In this document: piece after piece, positions 52,567-61,760 of the stretch | Position numbering within the stretch: the stretch's first letter is position 1 | How the letters are laid out: each line of letters starts with the position of its first letter | Assembly (NCBI RefSeq): GCF_005871205.1 | Contig: NZ_SWKM01000011.1 | Coordinates: 186,001 to 250,000 of the forward strand | Source: Marinobacter alexandrii | Lineage (GTDB): Bacteria; Pseudomonadota; Gammaproteobacteria; Pseudomonadales; Oleiphilaceae | Direction: 5' to 3' | Length of the DNA stretch: 64,000 nucleotides | Position numbers and translations under genes: made by a program | The notes under the pieces: generated by a model | The model's input: only the letters and a program-made list of their open reading frames with translations | What the model was told of the DNA's origin: nothing | Database searches by the model: none

Positions 52567-53955
52567 ATGCAACCGGCTAATTTGTTATTGCTCACCCTTG
52601 TGTTGGCTGTCGTGGCTTATGGCCTGGGGTATGCCCGGTCACGGTCACTGGCTATGCCACTGGGCGGCATTCGTCATCTTAAATCCCTGCCTTTCTATTA
52701 TGGCGCGCGCGCCGCACTTTGGAGTGGTATTCCCGCACTGATCGTGCTGGGATGCTGGGCCGCTTTCCAGGGTAAGGTTATTCAGCTCATCATAATTGGT
52801 GGCCTACCGCCCGAGCTGATTCCCGAGACGGAAGGTCAGGCCAGCCTGTTGCTGAGCAAAATCAGCAACGTCGCCAGCGGCGCCCTGCCCGCCGGCTTTG
52901 TAGATGCACCCATTGCAGAAGCTGCAGAACGTCTGAAAGCATTGCGCGGTCAAAGCCGAATGTTGATGTCAGCGCTCGTGGTTTCAGTCTCGGTGCTTGC
53001 CGGCTTCCTGGGCTGGTTGCGTATTCGGCCGCGGCTTAATGCCCGATCCCAGGTTGAGTCCATTCTGAAGTGGCTGTTCTTCGCCTGTGCCGCCCTGGCT
53101 ATCCTGACCACGGTTGGCATCATCTTCTCAGTAGCCTTTGAAACCTTCCGATTCTTCGGCAAGGTCCCGTTCACTGAATTTATCTTCGGCTCCCAGTGGA
53201 GTCCGCAGACCGCCCTGCGAGCAGATCAGGTGGCTGCACAGGGTGCCTTTGGCATGATCCCTCTGTTCACCGGCACCCTGCTGATCTCGGCCATTGCCAT
53301 GGTTGTGGCGGTACCGGTTGGTTTGCTCTCCGCGATATACCTGTCGGAATACGCCAACAGGAAAGTCCGGGGTGTGGTGAAGCCGCTGCTGGAAATGCTG
53401 GCCGGTATTCCAACGGTGGTTTATGGCTTCTTTGCTGCGCTGACCGTGGCGCCATTCATCAGTGATCTTGCCGCCTCCATTGGTATTGAAGCATCGTCCC
53501 AGAGTGCACTGGCGGCGGGCGCAGTCATGGGCATCATGATCATTCCTTTCGTGTCTTCGCTGTCGGACGACGTCATTAATGCGGTGCCGCAAACGCTTCG
53601 TGACGGCTCGCTGGCGCTGGGCGCTACCCAGTCCGAGACCATGAAGAAGGTCATTTTTCCGGCGGCGTTGCCGGGCATCATGGGCGGCATATTGCTGGCG
53701 GTTTCCCGCGCGATAGGCGAGACCATGATCGTGGTGATGGCGGCTGGCCTGGCCGCAAACCTGACCGCTAATCCGCTCGAAACCGTCACCACTGTGACAG
53801 TGCAGATCGTGACCCTGCTGACTGGGGATCAGGAGTTTGACAGCGCCAAGACCCTGGCCGCCTTCGCATTGGGCGCCATGCTCTTCCTGTCCACCCTGCT
53901 GCTCAACGTAATAGCCCTGAAAATTGTGCGTAAATATCGGGAACAGTATGACTGA
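52567..53955 (+). CDS. pstC: Phosphate ABC transporter permease PstC (long form)
   Basis: Inner-membrane permease of the Pst importer. At 462 aa it is clearly longer than E. coli PstC (about 319 aa): an N-terminal extension with two extra hydrophobic segments (about residues 5-25 and 45-65), plus another at about 135-155, precedes the standard permease core that begins near ILTTVGIIFSVAFETFRFFG. The core has PVGLLSAIYLSEYANRKVRG and the GATQSETMKKVIFPAALPGI coupling loop to the ATPase. It overlaps pstA by 8 bases (ATGACTGA). Confidence 0.93.
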   Translation: MQPANLLLLTLVLAVVAYGLGYARSRSLAMPLGGIRHLKSLPFYYGARAALWSGIPALIVLGCWAAFQGKVIQLIIIGGLPPELIPETEGQASLLLSKISNVASGALPAGFVDAPIAEAAERLKALRGQSRMLMSALVVSVSVLAGFLGWLRIRPRLNARSQVESILKWLFFACAALAILTTVGIIFSVAFETFRFFGKVPFTEFIFGSQWSPQTALRADQVAAQGAFGMIPLFTGTLLISAIAMVVAVPVGLLSAIYLSEYANRKVRGVVKPLLEMLAGIPTVVYGFFAALTVAPFISDLAASIGIEASSQSALAAGAVMGIMIIPFVSSLSDDVINAVPQTLRDGSLALGATQSETMKKVIFPAALPGIMGGILLAVSRAIGETMIVVMAAGLAANLTANPLETVTTVTVQIVTLLTGDQEFDSAKTLAAFALGAMLFLSTLLLNVIALKIVRKYREQYD

Positions 53956-55222
53956 CCAACGTTCACAGGCGGAGATTGTCCGCCAGTCGCTAAAACGCCG
54001 GTATCGCAAGGAACGTCGATTCCGTGCTTACGGTATCCTCGCCATTGGTGTTGCCCTTTCTGCGCTGGTAATTCTGTTTACCGATATCATCGGTAAGGGC
54101 TACACCGGCTTCATGAAAACTTCCGTCACCATGGAGGTGAGTCTGGATGGGGACATGATGTACCTGGACGATCCGACCGACAGTCGCCAGCTCAAGATGG
54201 CAGACTTTGTCGAACCCCTTGTCCAGGCGCTGATCAAGGAGCTCCCCAGTGCTACCGAGCAGGACCGTGATGATGTTCGTGGGCTGATCAACCCATACGC
54301 CTCGGTGACCCTGCGCGATGCCTTGAAGGAAAATCCGGACTGGCTGAACACCACTCGGACCATGACCTTCCTGTCCCATACCGACGTGGACGTGTATGTA
54401 AAACACGCCGGGGATGCCGCCTATTCGATCAAGCTCAACGACCAGCAGAAAGCCTGGGCGGATGAGTTGCTCGAGCGCGGCGTGATTGAAACCTCGTTTA
54501 ATGACACCTTCTTCAGTGGCGGTGATTCGCGGGATCCGTCCAAGGCCGGCATCCTGGGTGCCATTGTCGGCTCCCTGCTGACTATGTTTGTCACTTTGAT
54601 TTTGTCCTTCCCGATTGGCGTTGCCGCCGCTATCTATCTGGAGGAGTTTGCGCCCCAGAACAAGTTCACCGATTTCATTGAGGTGAACATCAACAACCTG
54701 GCTGCGGTGCCGTCCATTATTTTCGGTCTGCTCGGTCTGGCGGTATTTATTAATCTGTTCGGGATGCCGCGTTCCGTGCCGGTTGTCGGCGGGCTGGTAC
54801 TGACACTCATGACCCTGCCCACGATCATCATTTCCAGCCGGGCCGCGATCAAGAGTGTGCCACCCTCCATCCGTGAAGCCGCGGAAGGCGTTGGCGCCTC
54901 AAAAATGCAGGTGGTGCTGCATCACGTGCTGCCGCTGGCCATGCCGGGCATGCTCACCGGTTCCATTATCGGTATGGCCCAGGCCCTGGGTGAAACGGCG
55001 CCATTGCTGCTGATTGGTATGGTTGCTTTCATCGTCGACGTGCCCGGTGGGTTTTTCGACTCTGCAACGGTCTTGCCGGTGCAGGTGTTCTTGTGGGCCG
55101 GCAGCCCCGAATTGGCTTTCATTGAACGCGCGTCAGCCGCCATCATGGTGCTGTTGACCTTCCTGATCAGTATGAATGCATTGGCCATCTGGATGCGCAA
55201 ACGCCTCGAGCGCCGGTGGTAA
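53948..55222 (+). CDS. pstA: Phosphate ABC transporter permease PstA (with periplasmic insert)
   Basis: Second permease subunit, 424 aa (E. coli about 296). One membrane helix (about residues 27-48) is followed by a soluble segment of about 140 residues before the conserved core ([40 protein letters not shown] coupling loop). The insert faces the periplasm if topology is conserved and may contact PstS. The start is defined by the ATGA-type overlap with pstC; the frame to 53924 is not needed. Confidence 0.93.
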   Translation: MTDQRSQAEIVRQSLKRRYRKERRFRAYGILAIGVALSALVILFTDIIGKGYTGFMKTSVTMEVSLDGDMMYLDDPTDSRQLKMADFVEPLVQALIKELPSATEQDRDDVRGLINPYASVTLRDALKENPDWLNTTRTMTFLSHTDVDVYVKHAGDAAYSIKLNDQQKAWADELLERGVIETSFNDTFFSGGDSRDPSKAGILGAIVGSLLTMFVTLILSFPIGVAAAIYLEEFAPQNKFTDFIEVNINNLAAVPSIIFGLLGLAVFINLFGMPRSVPVVGGLVLTLMTLPTIIISSRAAIKSVPPSIREAAEGVGASKMQVVLHHVLPLAMPGMLTGSIIGMAQALGETAPLLLIGMVAFIVDVPGGFFDSATVLPVQVFLWAGSPELAFIERASAAIMVLLTFLISMNALAIWMRKRLERRW

Positions 55223-55233
55223 GGAGAATTGAG

Positions 55234-56121
55234 ATGAATAGCATGAACCAAAGTATCGCCAACGAAGTGCCCTCCGAGGATGAGTCACCCGTACCGGTGG
55301 CTGAGAGTCAGCCCACCGACACCGTGATCGAGGAAGGCAAGACCGTCGGCAAGCCGTTTTCAGACAATGCCAAGTTTTCCTTGCGCGATGTTGAGGTGTT
55401 CTACGGCCAAAGCCGGGCCATCAAGAAGATCAGTCTGGATATTGCCCGTAACCAGGTCATGGCGTTTATCGGGCCGTCGGGCTGCGGTAAGTCCACGTTC
55501 CTGCGCTGCCTGAACCGGATGAACGACAGCATCGACATCTGTAAGGTCAAGGGTTCACTGCAGCTGGACGGTCAGGACATCTACGACTCCAAGCGAGACG
55601 TAGTGGAGCTTCGTGCCCGGGTGGGTATGGTGTTCCAAAAGCCTAACCCGTTCCCGAAGTCGATCTATGACAACGTCGCTTACGGCCCCCGTATCCACGG
55701 CCTGGCTAACCGCAAGGCCGACCTCGACGAGATCGTCGAAAGCAGTCTGCGTAAGGCGGGTCTTTGGGAAGAAGTGAAGGATCGGCTGGAAGCTACTGCC
55801 ACCGGCATGTCCGGTGGTCAGCAGCAACGCCTGTGTATCGCCCGGGCCATCGCCGTTAACCCGGAAGTGGTGTTGATGGACGAGCCCTGCTCAGCACTGG
55901 ACCCGATCGCCACGGCGAAAGTTGAGGAGCTGATTGCCGAGCTGTCCGAGAGTTACACCATTGTGATCGTAACCCACTCCATGCAACAGGCTGCCCGGGT
56001 ATCCCATCGCACGGCCTACTTCCACCTCGGACACCTGGTGGAAGTGAATGAGACCAACAAAGTATTTACCTCGCCGGAACACGAACTGACCGAATCCTAC
56101 ATTACCGGTCGCTTCGGCTGA
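55234..56121 (+). CDS. pstB: Phosphate ABC transporter ATPase PstB
   Basis: Energises phosphate import. The 295-residue product has Walker [21 protein letters not shown], the ABC signature [17 protein letters not shown], Walker [13 protein letters not shown] and the H-loop THSMQQA. About 50 acidic, low-complexity residues precede the ABC domain, longer than E. coli PstB (257 aa). Start is the ATG at 55234 behind AAGGAG; the ATG three codons later is a minor alternative. Confidence 0.96.
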   Translation: MNSMNQSIANEVPSEDESPVPVAESQPTDTVIEEGKTVGKPFSDNAKFSLRDVEVFYGQSRAIKKISLDIARNQVMAFIGPSGCGKSTFLRCLNRMNDSIDICKVKGSLQLDGQDIYDSKRDVVELRARVGMVFQKPNPFPKSIYDNVAYGPRIHGLANRKADLDEIVESSLRKAGLWEEVKDRLEATATGMSGGQQQRLCIARAIAVNPEVVLMDEPCSALDPIATAKVEELIAELSESYTIVIVTHSMQQAARVSHRTAYFHLGHLVEVNETNKVFTSPEHELTESYITGRFG

Positions 56122-56154
56122 TCCCGGCGCTGAGGAACATTGGAGAAGAAGAGT

Positions 56155-56877
56155 ATGCCTACAAAGAAGGACGATGTTTACGGGGATCATATTTCCCACA
56201 AGTTCAATGACGAACTGATGGAGCTCAAAACCGAGTTCCTGAAAATGGGCGGAATGGTCGAGTCTCAGGTCGAGAATGCCATTCAGGCCCTGATGGATGG
56301 CGATGGTCATCTGGCCGAAGACATTCGGGCCAAGGATAAGCGCGTCGACCAGATGGAAATGGCCATTGACGAGGAAGCCACCCTGATCATTGCGCGTCGG
56401 CAGCCGACTGCCCGGGACCTGCGCCTGGTGATTTCCGTGATCAAGATGGTGGCGGACCTGGAACGGGTTGGTGACGAGGCCAAGAAGATCGCCAAGTTGG
56501 CGATCAAGCTGTCCGAAGAGGGTCAGGCCCCACGCGGGTATGTGGAGGTGCGCCACATCAGCACCCACGTTCTGACCATGCTGCACGATGCACTGGACGC
56601 CTTTGCCCGTCTCGATTCCGAGCAGGCCTTGCGGATCATGAAGGAAGACAAGCGGGTGGACGAAGAGTATCAGGCTGCGGCCCGTACCCTGCTGACGTTC
56701 ATGATGGAAGACACGCGCAACATTTCTCGCTGCATGTCGGTGATGTGGGTGCTGCGCGCGTTGGAACGGGTTGGTGATCACGCCTGTAACATCGCTGAGA
56801 ACGTGATCTTCATGGTGAAGGGCGAAGACGTCCGTCACACCTCGGTAGAAGAAGCCGAGCGGGTGGTGGGGCGCTAA
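56155..56877 (+). CDS. phoU: Phosphate signalling regulator PhoU
   Basis: PhoU links the Pst transporter to PhoR and keeps the Pho regulon off at high phosphate. The 240 residues form two three-helix PhoU domains with the metal-binding patterns DKRVDQMEMAIDEEA and EDKRVDEEYQAA, and the second-domain segment LERVGDHACNIAENVIFMVK. The start at 56155 is set by GGAGAAGAAGAGT upstream. It is the last gene of the pst operon; phoB and phoR are not in this window. Confidence 0.95.
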   Translation: MPTKKDDVYGDHISHKFNDELMELKTEFLKMGGMVESQVENAIQALMDGDGHLAEDIRAKDKRVDQMEMAIDEEATLIIARRQPTARDLRLVISVIKMVADLERVGDEAKKIAKLAIKLSEEGQAPRGYVEVRHISTHVLTMLHDALDAFARLDSEQALRIMKEDKRVDEEYQAAARTLLTFMMEDTRNISRCMSVMWVLRALERVGDHACNIAENVIFMVKGEDVRHTSVEEAERVVGR

Positions 56878-56901
56878 GCCCCACTCAATCCCTGTTTTTT
56901 T
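56866..56901 (+). terminator. Probable terminator of the pst operon
   Basis: GTGGGGC-GCTAA-GCCCCAC forms a 7-bp stem containing the phoU stop codon, and an eight-base T-run follows 10 bases later. The distance to the T-run is longer than ideal. Confidence 0.5.
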
Positions 56902-56904
56902 TGG

Positions 56905-57270
56905 CTACGCCTGCTTCATTCGGTCGGTGTAGGGCGGCCAGCCCATGGGTTTGCCAGCCAGCAGGTGCAGATGGATGTGAAACACTGTCTGCCCTGAATT
57001 CTCTCCGCAGTTCATCACCGTACGATAGCCGTCTTCGTCGAATCCCATCTCCTTAGCCAGTTTGCCAGCAACCCAATAGAGGTGGCCTACCAGCTCGCGG
57101 TCGTCTTCACCGATATCGTTGATGGTGGCTATGGCTTTCTTCGGGATCACCAGCAGGTGCACAGGTGCCTGGGGGTTGATGTCCCGGAACGCCAGGCTGA
57201 CGTCATCTTCGTAGACAATATCTGCCGGAATTTCCCGATTGATGATCTTGGTAAACAGCGTTTCTGACAT
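56905..57270 (-). CDS. hinT: HIT family hydrolase HinT
   Basis: Purine nucleoside phosphoramidase of the histidine triad superfamily, 121 residues. The catalytic triad is in SGQTVFHIHLHLLAGKPMGW (HxHxH), with an additional nucleotide-binding region NREIPADIVYEDDVSLAFRD near the N-terminus. It resembles E. coli HinT in length and order. The start follows CAGGAG. It is convergent with phoU. Confidence 0.95.
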   Translation of the reverse strand: MSETLFTKIINREIPADIVYEDDVSLAFRDINPQAPVHLLVIPKKAIATINDIGEDDRELVGHLYWVAGKLAKEMGFDEDGYRTVMNCGENSGQTVFHIHLHLLAGKPMGWPPYTDRMKQA

Positions 57271-57330
57271 GGTGGCTCCTGAATGATTCTGGGTTTGCTC
57301 GCGAGCGTGAGTAGTGCTGTGTCTCCGGTC

Positions 57331-58626
57331 TCAGAGCTGACGCAGGCCGGGAATCCGGTCAATCAGTTGGCTGAGCCCGGCCGGTAACCGGTCATCAATG
57401 CCCATAGCATAGCGCGCCACCTGATTACGGGCGAAGGGCAGGGCGCGGGCGGCGCCGAGACCCAGGTTGCGCAGCAGGTGCAACGGTGGAACGCGATTGC
57501 TGAACAGATGATAGAACAGGTCCATGGTCATCATCATCCGCCGGTTGGCCGGGCGCCGCTGAGCTTCATACTGCTGCAACCATACTGGATCGGCCAGGTC
57601 CGCATTGGCGCGCCGGGCTTCCTTGAGCAGGCCCTGCAGGCACTGGGTATCCTGAAATCCGAGATTTACGCCCTGACCCGCGAGGGGGTTGATGGTGTGG
57701 GCGGCATCGCCGGCCAGCACCACGCGGCCCGAGAAGTACCGTTTGGCGTGCTGGCGCGCGATGGGGAAGCTTGCTCTGGCCTTAAGGTGCGTCAGCTGGG
57801 GCAGTTCCGGCGGGAACGCCGCCTGGACGTCCTGCAGCAATTGCTCCTCTGGCAGCGCCTTGAGACGCGCAAGTTCCCCGGGGGAATCGTACCAGACCAG
57901 TGATGCCCAGCTTTCGCCCGGATGGTCTGCTCCGGCGCTGTGCAGCGGCAGGAAAGCCCTGGGTCCGCTGGGGCAGAAACCCTGCCAGGTGATGTCGTCC
58001 ACCGGGCCCTGGTATCGCACCGACATCACCATGGCTTGCTGTTCATACTGGTTGCGGTTAATGCCAATGCCGGCCAGTTCCCGGATTTTCGATTGCGCGC
58101 CGTCGGCCCCCACCACCAGTTGTGCCTGCAGCCGCTGATCGTCATCCAGAAACAGGGTGGCGGTGGTGTCGCCTTGCTCCAGCGCGACAACGCCCAGCCC
58201 GGTCAGCACGGTGACGTTCTCCTCCGCTTGCGCGGTTTGCCAGAGTGCCCGCTGGGTCACCGAGTTTTCGACAATGTGGCCCAGATGGCTGCCGCCCAGA
58301 CTGGCAGCGTCAAACTCGACGCGGGTCAGTTGGCGGGGCATCAGGTTGCTGAGCGGGTGGTGGGTTTCGTCCCAGACGGCGAGTCGGCGGTAGGGAGTGC
58401 TGCGCATGCTGGTGATTTGATCCCAGGCGTCCAGGCTGTCGAGATAGCGCTGGCTGCCGGCACTGAGCGCGGATACCCGAATGTCAGGCGCGGCGGTTGG
58501 GTCAAAGACCGGGGCTTCTGAACGGTCGATCACACCGACCCTGAAACCTTGTCGGCCCAGGCCGGTGGCGAGGGCGGCGCCGACCATGCCGGCGCCGACC
58601 ACCACTATGTCAAATGCATGCGTCAT
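57331..58626 (-). CDS. UbiH/UbiF/Coq6-family FAD-dependent hydroxylase
   Basis: Flavin monooxygenase of ubiquinone biosynthesis type, 431 aa. The N-terminal dinucleotide-binding motif is DIVVVGAGMVGAALATGLGR, the second FAD motif is VVGADGAQSKIRELAGI and the third is GDAAHTINPLAGQGVNLGFQ. These match the UbiH/UbiF/UbiI group that hydroxylates the quinone ring at C1, C5 or C6; which position is not clear from sequence, though the overall pattern is UbiF-like. No other ubi gene is adjacent. Confidence 0.88.
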   Translation of the reverse strand: MTHAFDIVVVGAGMVGAALATGLGRQGFRVGVIDRSEAPVFDPTAAPDIRVSALSAGSQRYLDSLDAWDQITSMRSTPYRRLAVWDETHHPLSNLMPRQLTRVEFDAASLGGSHLGHIVENSVTQRALWQTAQAEENVTVLTGLGVVALEQGDTTATLFLDDDQRLQAQLVVGADGAQSKIRELAGIGINRNQYEQQAMVMSVRYQGPVDDITWQGFCPSGPRAFLPLHSAGADHPGESWASLVWYDSPGELARLKALPEEQLLQDVQAAFPPELPQLTHLKARASFPIARQHAKRYFSGRVVLAGDAAHTINPLAGQGVNLGFQDTQCLQGLLKEARRANADLADPVWLQQYEAQRRPANRRMMMTMDLFYHLFSNRVPPLHLLRNLGLGAARALPFARNQVARYAMGIDDRLPAGLSQLIDRIPGLRQL

Positions 58627-58707
58627 ATAGGGTTCCTGTCTGAAGTCACCAGTTTACGCGATGACACAGATCAGACAAGCGACCCGAAGGGTATCGGTCC
58701 CGAGGTC

Positions 58708-59262
58708 TTAATAACCTGCCACAGTGGGCTCACTGGGTCGCAGATCCTCGGGTTGGCGCCGGCCTTTCACCAGCCAGGCGGGTTTTTGTGCTCCGGGTTT
58801 GATAAAACCCTGGTTCAACACCATGGGCTGCACAAGCGTGAGAAAGTCGGCGGTCTTCATATGCACCGATTCGGTGTGACTGCCGGCGGCAAAGGCCAGT
58901 TCCTGCTGTTCGGTCATCGCCTCACTGCAGTACACCGACATGCCGAACAGATTGCCAAAGGGTGGCATGGCCCCGACTTCACAATTCGGGAAGCGATCCT
59001 TGAACTCTTGTTCGTCAGCCAGATCAAGGAAGTCGGTATCTAGAATTCGGGATAGGCGGTCCCAGCGAATGCGCCAGGTCGCCGGCATGACCAGCATGGC
59101 CATTTTGCCGTCCAGCTCGATAATGACCGTTTTCACAACACGGTCGCCGGCAATTTTTACGTGGTGCGCCAGTTCCTGGGCGGTAAACGCAGGGGGGTGG
59201 GAGAGGCACATGTACTCCACGGCGGCCTCATCGAGAAAGTCCTTCAACTGCTGTGCGGGCAT
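58708..59262 (-). CDS. YbaK/EbsC-family aminoacyl-tRNA deacylase-like protein
   Basis: Product of the YbaK/ProX superfamily, trans-editing enzymes that remove wrong amino acids from tRNA. The 184 residues include the DRVVKTVIIELDGKMAMLVM strand region with the conserved lysine, and AMPPFGNLFGMSVYCSEA with the substrate-loop glycines. About 30 residues at the C-terminus (PAWLVKGRRQPEDLR) are extra. Substrate (Cys, Pro or other) cannot be fixed. The start follows AGGAGG. Confidence 0.85.
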   Translation of the reverse strand: MPAQQLKDFLDEAAVEYMCLSHPPAFTAQELAHHVKIAGDRVVKTVIIELDGKMAMLVMPATWRIRWDRLSRILDTDFLDLADEQEFKDRFPNCEVGAMPPFGNLFGMSVYCSEAMTEQQELAFAAGSHTESVHMKTADFLTLVQPMVLNQGFIKPGAQKPAWLVKGRRQPEDLRPSEPTVAGY

Positions 59263-59429
59263 AGTGACAGCCTCCTACCAGCAATGACAGCGTTTCGGGG
59301 CCGTTTTACCTTTGTGACGGGCCCGGACGGCCTGGTGGAGCCCGTAAACTCCACCATTAACCGTCATCTTAGTCGAGGATACGCGGTTTGCGAGTTACCG
59401 GATGTATCAAAGAGCAACGGTTTTGCTAA

Positions 59430-60263
59430 TCACTCCGTCTTATACACGTGAACATCTCGCTGTGGGAACGGAATGGTGATCCCTTCGGCGTCAAATGCCT
59501 TCTTTACTTTTTCCTGCATGTCCCAGTAGTACGGCCACAGGTCATCGGTAGGTACCCATACTCGGAACATGAGGTCGACGGAGTTGTCACCGAGCGCACC
59601 CACACAGATACGTGGAGCGGGGTCCGTGAGACTGCGATCGTCTTCTTCCATCAGGCGTTTGAGGATAGATTTGGCCTTGTCGATATCGTCGTTGTAACCG
59701 ATGCCGAAGGTCATGTCGCAGCGGCGATTTTCATAGATGCTTACATTAACCAGAGTGGCATTGGACAGGCTGCCATTGGGGATCACGATGCGCCGATTAT
59801 CGAAAGTGTTGACGATGGTGTACAGGATGCTGATCTCGTCGACGGCACCGAGGTAACCTTGAGCCTCAATGGTATCGCCCACCTTGAACGGCTTGAAAAT
59901 CAGGATCAGGACACCGCCTGCGAAGTTGGAGAGGCTGCCTTGCAGGGCGAAACCGATCGCCAAGCCGGCGGCACCAATGATGGCGACGAAGGATGTGGTG
60001 GCAATGCCCACCATGGAGGCCACGGAAATGAGCAGAAGAATCTTGAGGACGGCGCTGATCAGGCCACACAGGAACTTGTTCAGGGTCGGGTCTTTCTTAC
60101 CGAGCTTGACGTCGAGCACGCCGACAAAGCGGTTGATCAGCCACAGGCCAATGAACAGCGTGACGATGGCGAGAACGACTTTGGGTGCGTAAGTCATGGT
60201 CAGGGAGATGGCCTGTTCGATCAGCTCTGAAGCACTGCCTTCAGATCCGAAGAGGTCTTCCAT
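59430..60263 (-). CDS. mscS: Small-conductance mechanosensitive channel MscS
   Basis: Homoheptameric channel that opens on hypo-osmotic shock. The 277 residues show three membrane helices (about 20-45, 60-85, 90-115), with the pore-lining TM3 pattern GAAGLAIGFALQGSLSNFAG, then the cytoplasmic beta domain (KPFKVGDTIEAQGYLGAVDE) and the C-terminal cage. E. coli MscS is 286 aa. AAGGAG precedes the start. A closely related marker is absent, so it is probably the sole MscS here in this window. Confidence 0.93.
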   Translation of the reverse strand: MEDLFGSEGSASELIEQAISLTMTYAPKVVLAIVTLFIGLWLINRFVGVLDVKLGKKDPTLNKFLCGLISAVLKILLLISVASMVGIATTSFVAIIGAAGLAIGFALQGSLSNFAGGVLILIFKPFKVGDTIEAQGYLGAVDEISILYTIVNTFDNRRIVIPNGSLSNATLVNVSIYENRRCDMTFGIGYNDDIDKAKSILKRLMEEDDRSLTDPAPRICVGALGDNSVDLMFRVWVPTDDLWPYYWDMQEKVKKAFDAEGITIPFPQRDVHVYKTE

Positions 60264-60396
60264 AGGGGGACTCCTTGTTCGTTAGTTTTGAGATTGGCCC
60301 AAGGGTAAGTGAAATATGCCCATGAAAAAAATGAGTTTTCGGCATTGTTTATAGCAGACAAATGTTTCACGGGCATGCCCATCAGATCTAGATAGC

Positions 60397-60441
60397 CCCT
60401 TCAAGGATCCTTGAGAGAACCCTTGAGAGAACCTTGAAGGG
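60397..60441. repeat. Nested direct and inverted repeats between mscS and mnmH
   Basis: CCCTTCAAGG (60397-60406) and CCTTGAAGGG (60432-60441) are a perfect 10-bp inverted pair. Inside them, CCTTGAGAGAAC occurs twice in tandem (60409-60420 and 60421-60432). A GATCATGACATGATC palindrome follows at 60441-60455. The block sits in the 220-bp gap between two minus-strand genes and may form the mnmH transcript end or an mscS operator. Confidence 0.6.
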
Positions 60442-60483
60442 ATCATGACATGATCTTGATGGGACCTTGGGATCGCGTCGTGT

Positions 60484-61587
60484 TTACGCAGTTGAGCCGG
60501 TATTGGCCCACTCGATGATGGTTTTCGGGCCCCCTTGGACAAGAATTCGACCCTGCTTCCGGTTTAGCTGGTAGTCGTACATGGGGTCGTAATAGTCCTG
60601 CAGCAGTGCCTGGATCCAGGCATCGTGGCCGCTGAGGTCGTGCTCGCGTTGCTGGAGGCTCAGGGCGTCTTCCATCACCTTCCTCAGCTGTTGGTGGCGT
60701 TCGCCGCCGAGACGCTTGCGAATGCGGTCGAGGGCACTTAGCAGATACTCCTGGAAGTTCAGCCAGCCGTCTTCCTCGCCATCGCGGGCGAGATAGTCGG
60801 CACACATGCCCTCGACATAGTCTTCACGGATAATGGCAGTGCGCTCTTCGAGCGATCGTTCGAGCACCAGTAGAGGCGCGGCTGACATCCGCTCGCGCAG
60901 GGTTTCTGGCAACGCGCAGCGTCCCACCAGCCGGCTTTCGTCTTCCAGTTGCACAGGGCCCGTCTGGAAGTGATGGGCCTTCAGCAAGGCAATCGCAAGG
61001 CGGTTTTCGAAATCGATCTGCGACGGCTGCGGTGTGACCTGACGACCAAAACTCGAGCCACGGTGATTGGCCAGGCCCTCGAGGTCCACCGGATTGGGCA
61101 GCTGCTGCAGTACCCGCGTTTTGCCGGTGCCGGTCCGGCCACTCAGGACCTGGAACTGACCGGATTCAATGCGCTGCTCGAGGCTGTCGATCAAAAAGCG
61201 CCGCAGTGCCTTGTAGCCGCCCTGAACCAGCGGGTAGTCAATGCCAGATTCTTTGATCCACTGCTGGGTGAGGCGAGAGCGCAAACCGCCGCGAAAGCAG
61301 AACAGGTAGCCTTGCGGATGCTGTTTGACGAATTGTTTCCAGGCCTCAATCCGCTCGGCCTTGGTGTCGCCGCTGACCAGCTGGTGCCCCAGTTCGATGG
61401 CCTTGTCCTGACCCCGCTCCTTGTAGCAAATGCCGACCTGGTGGCGTTCGTCGTCATTCATCAGCGGGGCGTTTTCGGCCTTGGGAAAACTGCCTCTGGC
61501 GAACTCTACCGGTGCCCGGACGTCCATGAGCGGGACATCGTTCAGGAACAGTGACAGGTAGTCGTCGGTGTCGGGTCTGGTTGCCAT
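60484..61587 (-). CDS. mnmH: tRNA 2-selenouridine synthase MnmH (SelU)
   Basis: MnmH converts 2-thiouridine to 2-selenouridine at the wobble position of Lys, Glu and Gln tRNAs, via a geranylated intermediate, using selenophosphate. The N-terminal rhodanese domain has its active-site cysteine at residue 97 (GYLFCFRGGLRSR) and the C-terminal P-loop domain has SGRTGTGKTRVL at about 149-160. The 367-aa length is standard. Presence suggests a SelD gene elsewhere in the genome. Confidence 0.95.
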   Translation of the reverse strand: MATRPDTDDYLSLFLNDVPLMDVRAPVEFARGSFPKAENAPLMNDDERHQVGICYKERGQDKAIELGHQLVSGDTKAERIEAWKQFVKQHPQGYLFCFRGGLRSRLTQQWIKESGIDYPLVQGGYKALRRFLIDSLEQRIESGQFQVLSGRTGTGKTRVLQQLPNPVDLEGLANHRGSSFGRQVTPQPSQIDFENRLAIALLKAHHFQTGPVQLEDESRLVGRCALPETLRERMSAAPLLVLERSLEERTAIIREDYVEGMCADYLARDGEEDGWLNFQEYLLSALDRIRKRLGGERHQQLRKVMEDALSLQQREHDLSGHDAWIQALLQDYYDPMYDYQLNRKQGRILVQGGPKTIIEWANTGSTA

Positions 61588-61693
61588 TTCAGGGTGTAAC
61601 CGGTTGCGAAAAATGAGGCGCCAGTATAGCCGAACTGGTGTTTTTCTGCTCGCGGAGCGCTGTGTCGCCCCCGAGAGCTGCGTACAATCTGGG

Positions 61694-61747
61694 TATAATG
61701 GCCGGTCCTAGTAGTCATGAATAGTAGTCATCAATAGTAGCCATTCA
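61694..61747 (+). promoter_or_regulatory. -10 box and triple 13-bp direct repeat upstream of the methyltransferase gene
   Basis: TATAAT occurs at 61694-61699 with no good -35. It is followed by three head-to-tail 13-bp repeats at 61709-61721, 61722-61734 and 61735-61747 (TAGTAGTCATGAA, TAGTAGTCATCAA, TAGTAGCCATTCA). They cover the start of the predicted transcript and end 13 bp before the ATG at 61761, so they could be operator repeats or an RNA-binding site. Confidence 0.55.
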
Positions 61748-61760
61748 GTGCGGAGAGCGG

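Noticed and set aside
61709..61747. Direct repeats considered as a CRISPR array
   Set aside because: Units are 13 bp, contiguous without spacers, only three copies, and no cas genes are present.
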